DNA of 64,000 bases from Pycnopodia helianthoides (Eukaryota > Echinodermata > Asteroidea > Forcipulatida > Asteriidae), in contig CM063246.1 in NCBI GenBank assembly GCA_032158295.1, positions 5,671,491-5,735,490 of the forward strand. Reading direction: 5' to 3'. The notes below the pieces were generated by a model. That model made no database searches, had not been told where the DNA came from, and was given only the letters and a program-made list of their open reading frames with translations. Both the position numbers and the translations under genes were made by a program. Of the stretch, positions 30,516 to 43,000 are shown piece by piece. Within the stretch, counting starts at the first letter, position 1. Every line of letters starts with the position of its first letter.

Positions 30516-32392
30516 AATGCCGTACAATGGATCACAAATTGCATGTGCTTTCACATAATGAATAAATAAATTGAACTGAATTGAATTGAATTGAATTGAG
30601 ATTGACTACATGCTTCTGACGCACAGTATCCTTTCTGAAATCTCTCGGACCACTTTCTTTTTAGGTTTCTGCACTTTTGGTTATACTGATGTTTATACAG
30701 TCCCGTAATATAGTGATCTTTATCGTGCCATTGTCATTAATTTATGGGTCCAATTTGAGAATGGTAGCTGGCCATACATCGTTATGGTAAATTTCCAAAC
30801 ATTGTTTGTATAAATAATGGCCTATTCTGAGTTACAGCTCTTTGTTCACGTAAATAGCTGTTCAGTGATAGTGAACCATCGTGTATTTTCCCTTATTGTG
30901 TGATTCAACTGCAATTTACTATTTCCTCTTTACTCTTTACTATTTACTCTTTTTTTGCGTGGGTTGTATGACATGATAACTGCTGACTGATTCCTACAAA
31001 AAATCTACCACCAGCAACCAACCAAACTCTTGTTTTAAATTGTTTAATTAAGAAATTTTGTACCGCCTGTTTCATTCAATAATATGGTCTGATAACTGTA
31101 CAAAGATATAAACCCGTATTTAAAGATCTTTTGTCTTTAATTATTTTGTATATTGTACCGCTGGAACATTGGGGGAAAAAATAGCTTCAAAATCCCGCAC
31201 CAACTTGTCTGCAGCTGAAGTTGTCTGCCAATCTGCTCAGTGGTGAAGTGGCAAGAAAAAACCTACCGTGGGTTAATCATAAACGAAACAACATTGGAAA
31301 CAGTAGAAAACCAAGGCAACGATGTTATTGGTTTGTTAAAACACATGTGACCAAAAAATAAATGACCGGGAAAACTCACAGCACAGCTTCGTTTATGAGC
31401 TGGTTTAAGAGAACACAAGTTGGGAAATTGTGACGCCCTTTTTGCTTCTTTAAAACGATAACCGGACTCCGGTGCAGTTAGTGGCTCCAGGCGTTGGCTT
31501 CTATATACACCTCGAGTAATGTATTCTTTGTTAATAAGAAACCTATAATAAATGTAAGTGTCAGAATAGTCAATGTTTCCAGAATGAAGTAATTTCTGCC
31601 TCAGTTCCACTCCTTTGGTTTACTTTATGGAAGCATAACATGAGAAAAGGGGATTGAGCAAAAGTATTGATCGTTCTCCGTCACTCTCGTATCATCATGA
31701 CGAGTGAACCATTTCAACAAATTGTAGCTAAATCACACTAATAGGAACATATATCATGGTTCATTGGGTGTTGTGAAAGGCCGATAGATGAACAATGAAC
31801 TGTCACCCAGAAGGGACCATTAAATTAGCAATGTGTGTGTACTGGCACTCGTTCTCAAATGGGACCCTAAACAACTGACAATGCCAACAATCAACATCAG
31901 CTACTCGTCTCTAGACTAAAAGGTGCAGTAGCTCTTATAGGCAGATAATGCATGGGGTTGTCTATTAAGTATTGCGATATTCGTTTTAAAATATCACCAG
32001 ATGTTGAGATTTTTATAAATTGCGTCACGCAACTTAGGTGTGTTGAAATGTCATCCGTTCATTTATACATCCTCTACCCACCATTCTATTTATATAAAAC
32101 TAATTAAAAATCATATAAGGCCTACTAGAAATGTTTCCTTATACCCCCATCACCACTCGCCTTCCCATCTCTTCCCCCATCCCCGGAAAAGATTACCTCA
32201 CACGCATAAAGAATCAATGCGTCCTCGTGACAATTTGTCATCAGGTTAAATCGAAAAAATGCACATTCAATTGCATTCAATTGAATGTGCATTTTTTCGA
32301 TCATTTAAAAGCCACCTCCCCCAATAAATTGTGTCTTTTCCACCCCAAGAAAATGTATCCACCCCCCCCCTCGATGAAATTGTCTGGTTACG
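30516..32392. other. Intergenic, no supported gene
   Basis: Contains a TTGAA microsatellite (30572-30599). The minus-strand frame at 31263-31610 has no recognised domain. A perfect 24-bp-arm palindrome lies at 32247-32299 (ATCGAAAAAATGCACATTCA arms about a CATT loop). Nothing else stands out. Confidence 0.5.
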
Positions 32393-32760
32393 CCTCAGCT
32401 GAGATTGTTCCTGTGAGCTAATGAGCATTACTGCACATAGAGAATCGTTTTTGTTGTATTTGCTTGGTCAACTGAAACCAGTTATGGGAGTGGTACGCAG
32501 GTCCATATGTATGTGTTGAAAGTCAGATTCTCTGTTGTGCCTGGATGAAAAGTTCAACATGAGTTCACAACCGCCTTGAAATCCGGTGACAGTCCTGGTT
32601 TCTGGTTTCTACGATCAGGAACGCTGGTGGATTTTCACCACGGATTGTCACTGTAGTTTGACTATTTGTCAAAATAGTTGCCGACGGTGCTGCGTTTTTA
32701 TTACAACCACATAGATCACACCACGCTGCTTGTACGATAATGGCGTTCCCACGTTCTTAA
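32393..32760. repeat. Repeat family shared with 54245-54600
   Basis: Starts GCCTCAGCTGAGATTGTTCC, continues 'CATAGAGAATCGTTTTTGTTGTAT' and 'TGGTCAACTGAAACCAGTTATG', and includes the 'CGGATTGTCACTGTAGT' segment. The same segments occur within the foldback element at 54138-54715 in rearranged order. Non-coding. Confidence 0.65.
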
Positions 32761-32999
32761 TAAGACCTTGCCCCGCTTATGTTTTGGCCACGACCCGGCT
32801 ACGCTAATTTTGTGCACGTTCAAAATAAGCGTGTGGAGAGCATGCAGCTTCCCGACCTAGGAGATCCCACCCCGACCAAACCACTCTCAATGGAGATCAT
32901 CCCACGTTTGGTCCACGTTTGGGCCACGATTGGCTCCAATTGGCCACGCTCTCGGCCACTTTTCCATCGTAGTAGAAGCGGCGTCCATGTGTGACCGGG

Positions 33000-33075
33000 T
33001 AACTGCACTGCCGCGGAGTGAGCTCTTTTGGTCTCAACGTTTCGACTAGCTTGCTCTCGTCATCGGCAGGAGACG
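33000..33075 (-). mobile_element. Penelope terminal fragment with hammerhead-like motif (inverted)
   Basis: Minus strand: GTCTC, CTGCCGATGAC, AGC-AA-GCT hairpin, GTC, GAAACGTT, GAGAC. Helix I (GTCTC/GAGAC) and the GAAA plus ACGT palindrome fit a hammerhead, but the CUGAUGA box is altered (CTGCCGATGA). Homologous to 22141-22210. Only a short terminal piece is present, ~700 bp upstream of gene 2. Confidence 0.5.
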
Positions 33076-33774
33076 AAAATTGTTTAGCCATTCGGAATTC
33101 AAATAGACAAAGGAATCAAACATTTTTTGTAAGCCTTTTCTTTTGAATGATTTCGGCTTCAAAATTGTGACATTCTTGTGTTGAAAGTGTGTGACCACGG
33201 TCTTCCGTGTGACTACTGCTGGCCCCCAACAATCCGTGCGGTACTGGCTTTATTCAGCCACTCCTGTAATCTATTACAAACTTTGGAATATTCTTCACAG
33301 ATTCAGGGGAAAAAAGGCTCGATCGAATAAACAAATGCAACAATCATCAAAAAATTTGCAAAAACTGCACCCTTTTTTCAATGAAGGACACCCTGTTTGT
33401 TGATGTTAGATACGCACTGTAGGTCACGTGACTTGGAGAGCGCAAGCGGTCTTCTGTGCATTGCTCTAATCAAGTTTTCGGGATGTAAAACCACAAAACG
33501 TAGTGCAGACTTGTTATGATGACGACGGGGAGGGAGGAGAGTGTTTTTCTGCAATGAAATCAAGCTCATTAATATCACTCCTGCCATGACGTCACAGATG
33601 CTTTCACCATCGCAGAAAACCGTGATACGAAGCAGCATGGTAGCGTTGGCATTTACGTGGCGGGTGATCAGAAGTTAAGCTGTTGTGCACACAATTTTGG
33701 TCAAACTCGCAGAATTACTGATTTTGTGTTTTCAAATCTGTACACAAATTTCTGTTCATAAATTGACACACATT
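33076..33774. other. Upstream flank of gene 2
   Basis: No exon seen before the ATG. Part of this, probably 33600-33774, should be promoter and 5' UTR. No TATA box or initiator can be assigned with confidence. It does not resemble the upstream region of gene 1. Confidence 0.35.
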
Positions 33775-34089
33775 ATGGCTGTATATCTTCGCATATCGCT
33801 GTTTCTCTACGCGCTGTTACAAATAGCTTCGATTTACGGGAAAGTAACGCCATGGTGTGTTATCATTGACTATGCGTTGGTTGGACAGAACTACATGACC
33901 ATCAATGCCATCAAGAATCAAAAGCTGTGTTACCAGGCCTGCCTGGAGGATTCACCTACATGTAAATCTGCAAATTACCGGCCTGAAGACCATGAATGCG
34001 ACTTGAACTGTGCCTCACACTTCGATGTTTGTACAGATGGGAGATTTGTCGAGCAGAGTGGGTCCATCTACACCTTTACGGCATCTAAG
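33775..34089 (+). CDS. Gene 2 exon 1: signal peptide and PAN/apple domain
   Basis: ATG at 33775 opens 105 codons to the donor AAG/GTATTG (34090). Residues 3-20 are hydrophobic (VYLRISLFLYALLQIASI). Cysteines at 28, 52, 56, 63, 75, 79 and 86 with 'CYQACLEDSPTCKSANY' give the apple pattern; the extra Cys 79/86 pair is not in gene 1. No upstream in-frame ATG exists. The open frame continues past the donor for ~45 codons without similarity, which supports the splice. Confidence 0.85.
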
Positions 34090-37000
34090 GTATTGACATG
34101 TGTTTTTGTTTTGTTTATTGTTTATTCTGTCGATACTCTATACTTCTGTTTAAAAAGAAAAATGTTAAATCACTTGATAATAACTGACACAATTTATGCA
34201 TCGGGGATACAGAATGGTATGATTTAGTTTTTCCCTACACCATGTATGATAAAAGACTCTGAGTCCGGTTGAGGAAAACATCAAGAGGCACCTCAGTCGG
34301 GATCCGAACCCACGACCTGCCACAATCTAGAGCAGATGAATTAAGATTCATTTCAAGAAAAAACACCTGACATAATATGTGTTCACGGTAAATGGTGATC
34401 ATAATAATAATACTTTGTAAGATAAAGGGCTTGGGTGCAAGAAGACAAACTATACTTATACATTCAATATGTAGCCTGTTGCCAAACTTAAAAGCCGCTA
34501 TGTGTTTTGGGCATTTGTCACATTTTGAGGATCTTAAGAGTAAGGGGACTAAACATATGAACCACAGGGTGGCCACAATAATAAAAAAACAAACATGTCT
34601 TCAAACTTTCAAAATTGATTGACTTCTCCCCAAAACTAACAATATGGGGAGAAAATAATACAAATAAATAAATAAAAAAGTAAACACTTCGATGCCATGG
34701 AAACAGCCGAACTAGCATTTCAAGGTGGTTTCGCAATTGTTTTTTTCATATTTTTGAATAAATAAGGAATTTGCCCTTTTCTTTTAAGGGCCGCGTTCCC
34801 ATTAACAATGTAAACAACGTTATTTTCTTTAAATAATTACAAGGTATGTGGGTGGGTTGGTTTTCTTTTACTTTTTTTAGAGTAAGAAAATATACCATCT
34901 CTCGACTTGTTGTTCGAAAGAGATATGAATGTTTAAATAATAAATTTGAATTAATGTAACTTGACAAATAACAAATAACAATCTTGACGAAAACAATAGC
35001 TGTTCCGACTACTATGTCGGAACAGGTAATAAGAATAAAACAAACTAGATATAAGTTGTTTGTCATTTGGACGAACATTAAGCTGGATCTTTATGATTAT
35101 AAGATCCAAACCCTGAAACTGATTCCGAGCTTGAGGGAATTAGAACAGCACCCTAAACCTTACACAAACCCTCAATTTGACTTTAACTTTCAAGCCCTAA
35201 CTGTAAAGCTGAATTGCAGTCATGTTTAAAAAAAAGAAAGTTATTTGTACTGTATGCTACAAGACGGCACAAAGATTATGATTTTTTGACATGTGGTTAA
35301 GATTGAAAACCTTACGCGAGATTCAAAAACGTAAGGCGAGATTGAAAACCTAACGCGAGATTTAAAACGTAAGGCGAGATTGAAAACTTAACGCGAGATT
35401 TAAAACGTAAGACGAGATTGAAAACCTAACGCGAGATTCGGTGACACGAGATGCGAGATTGAAAACCAGACGGGAGATTCGATAACGCGAGATGCGAGAT
35501 GACATATATGGGACACCATAAGACTCAAGTAAGTCGTAATCTCGTATGGGTCCATGCTGCAGTGCATGAACCATACAGAGCATATATCGCTATCATGAAC
35601 GTGACTGGTCTATGCTAGCACTACGATATAGCCACGATGCCAGGATGTACAAATTAATGGTTAATTATAGTGTTACTTTGATTACATTTAATGGCATGAA
35701 ACGCCTCTTAATAAAACCCTTACATTTTTCAAAACAATTTATTTAATTTAGGAAACTGACATTTAACTTATTTTGAAAATGTTGTGTTTTAAATCTGCCA
35801 AATATTTACACTCTTAGCGCAATGTGTTTTGTACACAGATATAAAACGCGCTAGCAAATGATGTCATGATGACGTGCAGACACAAATATACAACGATTCA
35901 CATCTACAACACCCAACAACTGAAAACAAGTTTGATATCGGATGTATACTTCTTGAGATTTGATTGGAACGATGTTGACTAATTAAATTTTCACATCGCT
36001 GTCACGTGTTTGATTGATTAGGATTTAGAATAAAGTGACATTTGAAAACTAAGTCAAAAGAGGGAAAAAGCTGTCATGTGGTACTCATTTATTTGATTCT
36101 TACAATGGTAAATTAGCATTTTGCTAACCAGAAATTTCATATGTTAAATCAATTTTTTCCGGAAGAAAATTTATAATAATACATAACAATAATAATCTCG
36201 ACAGGACCAATAGCTGTTCTGACTGCAATGTCGGGGCAGCTAAAACTAACACGGCATTGTAGTGCACACTTTAAACGTCGATTCAAAGTGAACGAGGTCA
36301 CACACAAAATTATTAGATGTGCTCATAGTAAGCCAATCTAAAGTGGATAGGGCCCTATTTTTGTTGAAAAAGAAAACCTAATCATTAAAAAAAAAACAAA
36401 AAAACATTACAATTGTTTCCCAGAAGGTTTGCATGGTAACAGCTGATCTCAGAACAACCATTTGTGGTTGATAAATACTGGGAAAGGTCATACCTTTCCG
36501 ACAGTCATCAGATACAGTGTTGAAAAGATACGGGCAAAAATATGGTTGGGGGTGGGGGTACATCATACATTTTCCACGAATATTTTGTCACCATAACAAG
36601 TACGTGATGCTTACAAGAACAATGCAAATTTGGCCTTGTACAGTATGATGAAGTGGGGTATACATAAAGCTAATCAAACGCTTGCCAATATGCACGGTTT
36701 GGGTTAATTGTGGGGGGAGGGGGCGCATTACACATTTTCTATGAATATTTTGTTATCATAACTAGTACCCAATGCCTACAAGAACCAGGGAAGTTTGGCC
36801 TTGCACAGTATGATGAAGTGGGGGATACATAATGCTAATCAAACGCTTGCTGTGTCGCGGCCGAATGGTTTTGTTTTTATCATTTTTGAGGTGTTCGTGC
36901 AATAGCGCGAACAACTCTTTGTTTTTGTTCGTTTTTTTGAGGTGTTCGTGCAACAGCGCGAAGAACTCTTTGTTGAGGTGTTCGTGCAGCAGCGCGAACA

Positions 37001-40000
37001 ACTCATTATTTTTGTTCTTTTTTTTTATTTAATTTATTTTTAAAAGTTTTTCTTATTCTTCCGAACGATACCTGGCTGCAGGCAAACGCATAGTTGCGAA
37101 CTTTTGATCAACTTGAAATTTCATGTGAAGTTAGAACATAACTATCAGAAGGTAAGTAAGTTGTTCACCAGGTGTCAAATTACAAGCCATTTAAGGTCAA
37201 AGGGTGACCTCATGCCATTGCCTGTATGTCTCTGAATATTTTCGCTACAGTATTCATATTTGGGCATATGATAAACCAAGACACGGCCAACATTTGAAAA
37301 GTTAACGCCAAATTCACATGATCTTTACTTCTGGTCGTACCGGAAGGTCAAAGTTTGCCTCTGTGTAATTCTTAAAAAAATCACTTTCCCGGTAAAAACA
37401 TTAACTTCTGTATATCAGATCAACTTCAAATTAACACCATGTTAGGACCGTAATACAACCTCCATCGAGTAGTTGTGACGTCATGATGACGTCATCAGGT
37501 GTCAAAATACAGTAAATCAAACTTAAATACTTCAAAAATTCATAACTCGAGAAAGACTTTAGCTATTATTTCAATTTATACATCATCGGAGAGGTCTTGA
37601 AAAATGTAGCAATTACTACACAGAGTATTATACCATTTGACCTCGACTTCCTGTTCAAACCGGAAGTTGAACATTTCAAATTTCATACTTTAAAATGTAT
37701 TCATACTTTTTACGCACACACTACTCACAAATGTTACATCATGTTGTAGGTCCATAAGCGTTCTCAAACTTTGCCACAGAGATGTTACCTATTTGACCTT
37801 CACTTCCAGTTGAAATCGGGTATGCATTGACCCACCGTAAACACACACATTGCGTGATCTATACCAGTTGCATTGTGAGCGGCTTTTCGCTATTTTAACC
37901 GCAAAATCCAAAGTCCAAACATGCTTTGTACTCTAGTCTCTGTTCAAGGTTCACGCAACCTGATTTTGGCAATAGCTTTAAATTGTTAGTCTCTAAAACA
38001 GCCGTCCATGCAAACCTCGCTAAAAATCAAACGTCAGGCTTTTAATCGTGTGCTTTCTAGACTTTTGCTAAAGTGTGTAGCTTGTTAGGCACGCCACAAA
38101 ACAGTAATGGCACCAAATTCAACTAATACCAATAGCTCATGCGTTGACACAACCCATTAATAGCCGAACACCTCAGTGTTTGTTTGTACAAACACTTAAG
38201 CTCTATTTAAAAAAAAGAAGTTTTTTTTCTTCTTCTGCAAGGCGATTGTCCGCACCAAAATGCACAGTTGTAAAAATTGTATCAACTTGAAACTTTACAT
38301 GTAGGTAGAGTATAACATGTAGATGGACCTAAAAGTTAAATCGTCATGATGACGTTATCGGGTGTTGAGTTACATTAATTATAAGCTTAATATTTGAAAA
38401 AATCATAACTCATGAACCACACATTGGATTTTTACAATCTATACATCATCGGAGAGGTCGTCCAACACTAAACAAGTGCTAAACACAGTTTGACCCCATT
38501 TGACCTCGACTTCCGGTTCAAAACGGAAGTTGATAACATCAAAAATTCATATCTCAAAAAACTGCTTATATTAGAGACTAAAATGTTAACATCGGAATGT
38601 AGGTCCTTGAGCCTTCTCAAACTTTTGCACAGAGATGAAATAAATTTGACCTTAACTTCCGGTCGAAATCAGACGTTAAAGCCCACGAGTGTGATTACCC
38701 GCGTTTTAACTGTATAGTGCAGCCGTGTATAGTGCAAAAGCACTGTGTTTTGGGCTGTTCCGCTCGACTGATCACAGGGGGGGGGGGGGGGCAAAGTCCA
38801 TTTGGCATAGGCTGTGCATAGAGCACGGCTGTACGGGCTATGTTAGTCTAATCCAAGTGTGAGCATTTTTGTCAGATAACAAAAGACACACTTCCAAAGA
38901 TCACACAATCTTCTAACTTCGCACATAGTTAGCTCTTCACTTGTAGAAGACATCGCTTTCTTGATGTCATAATGACGTCATCTGGTGTTCAATTAAATTA
39001 AAATTTAACATTTGAAAAATGCATAACTTATGAACCGCGCATTGGATTTTTACAATCTATACATCATCGGAGAGGTGTTCCAAAAATAAACAAACGCTAC
39101 ACAGTGTGTGACCTCAATTGACCTTGTCTTCTGGTCGAAAGCGGAAGTTGAGTAGTAACCTTAGCATTTATTTCTTGTGTAATAAATGTGCTTTCCGTGG
39201 AATTTCAAAAGCTATCAACAATCTTTTTATCGATTTAATTAAATAGTTGACACATTAACACAACGCTGACCCCATTGATACCCGAACACCTCGTGTTTGT
39301 TCGTACAAACACTAAGTTCTAGTTTTATTTTGGTTCGGGGTTGAACAAAGAAAAGATGACTAGAGCGGAATTTGAACCAACGACCTCCGGATTAACGTAC
39401 CGGCGCTCTGCCAACTGAGCTATCTAGCCCTATGTTGGCGGTCTCCCTATTTTGTCAATATCTTTGTTCGGGGGTGCCGGTCAGAAGCCATGCAACCGTT
39501 AACTGCCGTGTAGCCAGGGATCACACCCAAGTTTACGATACAACCTGGGAAGCAGCAGCCACAGGATCACCTTGAGGGATGCGACTTTCTTAATTTAAAT
39601 GTCAACTAATGAACCACAAGGGAAACTGACTGGGTAAATTTCAAATGGTTTGGGGTTGAACAAAGAAAAATTGACTATAGAGCGGGATTTAAACCAACGA
39701 CCTCCGGATTGACGTACCGGCGCTCTATGTTCTATGTTGGCGGTCTCCCTATTTTGTCGATATCTTTGTTAATTTCTTTTGTGGTGTCTTTATCTATTTT
39801 TCCCCATTTCCCCCCATTACTTTATTTACTTTATTTTACTTTGGTTTATGTAGTAGCATTTTTTGGCATTAAACGTACTTATAATAATTGTAATGTTTTT
39901 TTTTTTAAATAATTGTGCTAAGTTCATGCGTGAACAAAACATGAAAACACGGCCTGATTGCATCTCATAAAAAATGCTAATGTACCACGCGTTATGATAT

Positions 40001-43000
40001 GTTTTGTTTTCCTCTACAGAGTGGTTGTGCTACTGAATTCTTCGAATCTTCTACTCAAGACAGCCAAGGTAAGCTGGAAATGAATTTTCTACAAAGGTTC
40101 AGTGCTAGGTTATTTGTCTTCCAGTCTAAATTTGGCCTTTGTTGTCAGTTTATATCTTAGCCTTGACCAAGGCGTTGGAGATTAATTTGGTCTTCATTTA
40201 TTTATTTGTTTTCTTTGCGCCGCACAACGGCCGCCAGACTGCCAGAGCTAGCGTGCCTTGTTTGCGTGTCACTGCACTGCATGCAGTACAGTATTGTCAT
40301 GCTATGCGCCCGCTCTGCGTGTGCGTACGTGTATGCTGCGTGTACTAACCGAATAAACGCCTTGATGTGTCTGTGTTTGAAGCCATGAGGTCATTATTAT
40401 AATGCGCGCGAAAGACAAGACCCCATTGGCCAGCGGCGGAAGTCTTGTTTACTAATTCTTATGCATATGCATGCAAGATCCAGCTGCGGCTGGCCAGCTC
40501 CGGCTACTGCATACTGCACTGGAGCGCCGTGGATTAGCTGATTGATGTGATCATCCAGTGTTCTGTTTAATCATAGAGAAAGGAATTCAAAATTTACAGG
40601 ATGCAGTCACACATGATACATGTGAAAAAGAGTTTTCGCTGATAACCTTATTTTAGTAAGCTTATTTTTAGTTTACTAAGCTTTGGTGCATAAAGACAGC
40701 TTTTGGGCCGGCGCCGGCGGCCCGCAATATTAAAACATGGAGCGAGTGCAATAAACTGTACCTCCAAGATAAAACAACCAACAACGATAGCCTATTTGGG
40801 TAATGTTTTGTATAAATCCACCAACAATGATTCAATCACTGTTGTTGCAAAATGGAGGTGGGAGATGGCGAGTCTCGTACGCCGTTAAAAAAAATATCTT
40901 CAGAAAAGCGTCTTCCTGATGGAAAATGGTGTACAATATGCAACAATTTGCTTCCTCATTTAATGTCATTCCTGCCCACACCGTCTAACTCCAGAGCTGA
41001 CATTTTGAGGAGAATAATATGCAACATTTTAGATTTAGATATTACCAAAGTATTCCCAAACTCACACAAAATGCTGAGGGCGAAAGTCATCCAGACCCAA
41101 TTTGTAGGCTGCAGTATTTAAGGCTGCATGAATAATCATGCAAGGGCGCGCAAGGCCATATCTCTACTTATATTATTAGTACTTGAGTCCATTACACTGC
41201 CATATCTTAATAAAATTCCAAAACGATGAAAACGAAGACAAAAGTTCCCGTCTACAAATTGATTATATAAAATGGCAAAAACCACGCAGATTATCGGTCC
41301 ACTCGCTGTGACAATAACATACCATAACGGAACCGAATTCAACGGAACCATTATACACACGAACACCATTTTGTTGGTAACTACTCACATCGCAGGATGC
41401 TCAGCAAGCATAACACACGGTACAAATGTCATAATGAGGGAAGCTCGTGACTGGACGTCATTCATTTATTTCCCATCCTGCATTGTCTGCAATAGATCCG
41501 ATGAAATATGTGAATATTAATGATTTGCATACCAGCATATCCGAGAGCCCCCCCCCCCCCGTTTTCATCCAATATTGGACGGTGAAAAGAGAAAAAACAT
41601 TAAACCCGGAAGTTACAGACCCTACAAGGCTGTCGGTCTGACGGCCTCCGCATACGGACAGTAATACGAGTGCGGACGACCTGCGCAAAGTAGTAGTACG
41701 GGCGTCGTGCGATGTGACATGTATAGGCAACGGGTGGGTTTTACGGCGTCTTTTTCGGAGTGAAAACTGCGACTGCCTTGAGCAAGGCTATTTATATCTC
41801 AGATTTAACAGCCTTGATTGGCGACGCAAGTTTCTGTAAAGGGTAAAGGCTCGGAGCAGAGCTGTGTAGTGAGAGAGTTGCGACATGAAGGGACCAGTTT
41901 TCTGCGGTCACGTGATTGCTGGATGCAATTTTCGGTCAAAATGTACCAGAACCTAACGTGCAGTCTAGTCTGGCACCCTATTTGCGCACATGTGGGTGTT
42001 TTCTTTTGTATACCAAAAATGACTTTCAAGTTGTCGCAACCCTCTCAATACACGGCTCTGGCTTGGAGGGACTGTGGGTGCAGTACACTAAGAAGGCTCC
42101 CCACAGCAACCAATGCTAAATGCTAAATATTCAAAAATACTCACAAAAATACTTAAAAGTTTCTCTGCCTCTTTGGTAGTTAAGCAGTTTAACCTTTAAT
42201 CTAGGATCATCCACAAAAAATAAAAATAAAATGCAGACTCTAATTTGAAAAGATGACTCCGCGTTTTTTAGAAAATAGGGTCATTTTTAGGGGGCTAGTG
42301 TACCAGCAAATGCTCCAGTTTAAAAGTCAACGATCTCAGGGGCACAATATTGAACCATTTTTCTACAATCAATCAAAGCCATGACATTCAAATCTTTAAT
42401 CTACAGGAAAAGTTGCAGGTTTACATATAGCCTATGAGGCTCCGCGCATGAGTTTCTCTCTATTAAATGCACCACTGGTCAAGTCGACGAATCTGATCCA
42501 GATATAATTTTATACGGATATCTCTTCTCCACTAATTTGTGTTGCGATTATTATTGGTGACTATGTTAAGAAAACGAACGTCGCCAAACAAGACTAATGT
42601 TGGATGTGCTGCTCTCTGTATGTTTTGGTTTACAGATTGTGTGTGCCTGTCATTGTCGGTCTATCTGTCAGACGAGCTGTTTTGCGTCCCAATCTAGTGT
42701 GAGATACTAGGAGTCATCTTACGTAAATACTTGACGTATGTGTCCACTGTCAAACATCATTTATTTGATTTGTATACTTCGTGGAACGAAAGGACTTTGG
42801 TGCACGTAAACAAAATTTACTTTAAAAATCAATAAATAGCCCGGTGCCATAATAACAGGCCGTTTTGTGTTTGGGGAATTTTGGGCCAATTTGGGGTCTT
42901 AGCCAATATTTAAAAGTTTACCTAGCCAAAATGCATTTATAATATAATTATTTATAATTGTATATTTATTAAGTAACATCCTTGCCCTTACTTGAGGAAA

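Noticed and set aside
34235..34576. Minus-strand 113-codon ORF with 'GRSWVRIP'
   Set aside because: That string is the usual translation of a tRNA-SINE B box; the rest has no domain.
39357..39431. Possible tRNA-Asn gene on the minus strand
   Set aside because: A and B boxes are good, but the anticodon loop is 9 nt with a T-T mismatch and no U33. A second partial copy lies 290 bp away, so it is a tRNA-derived repeat.
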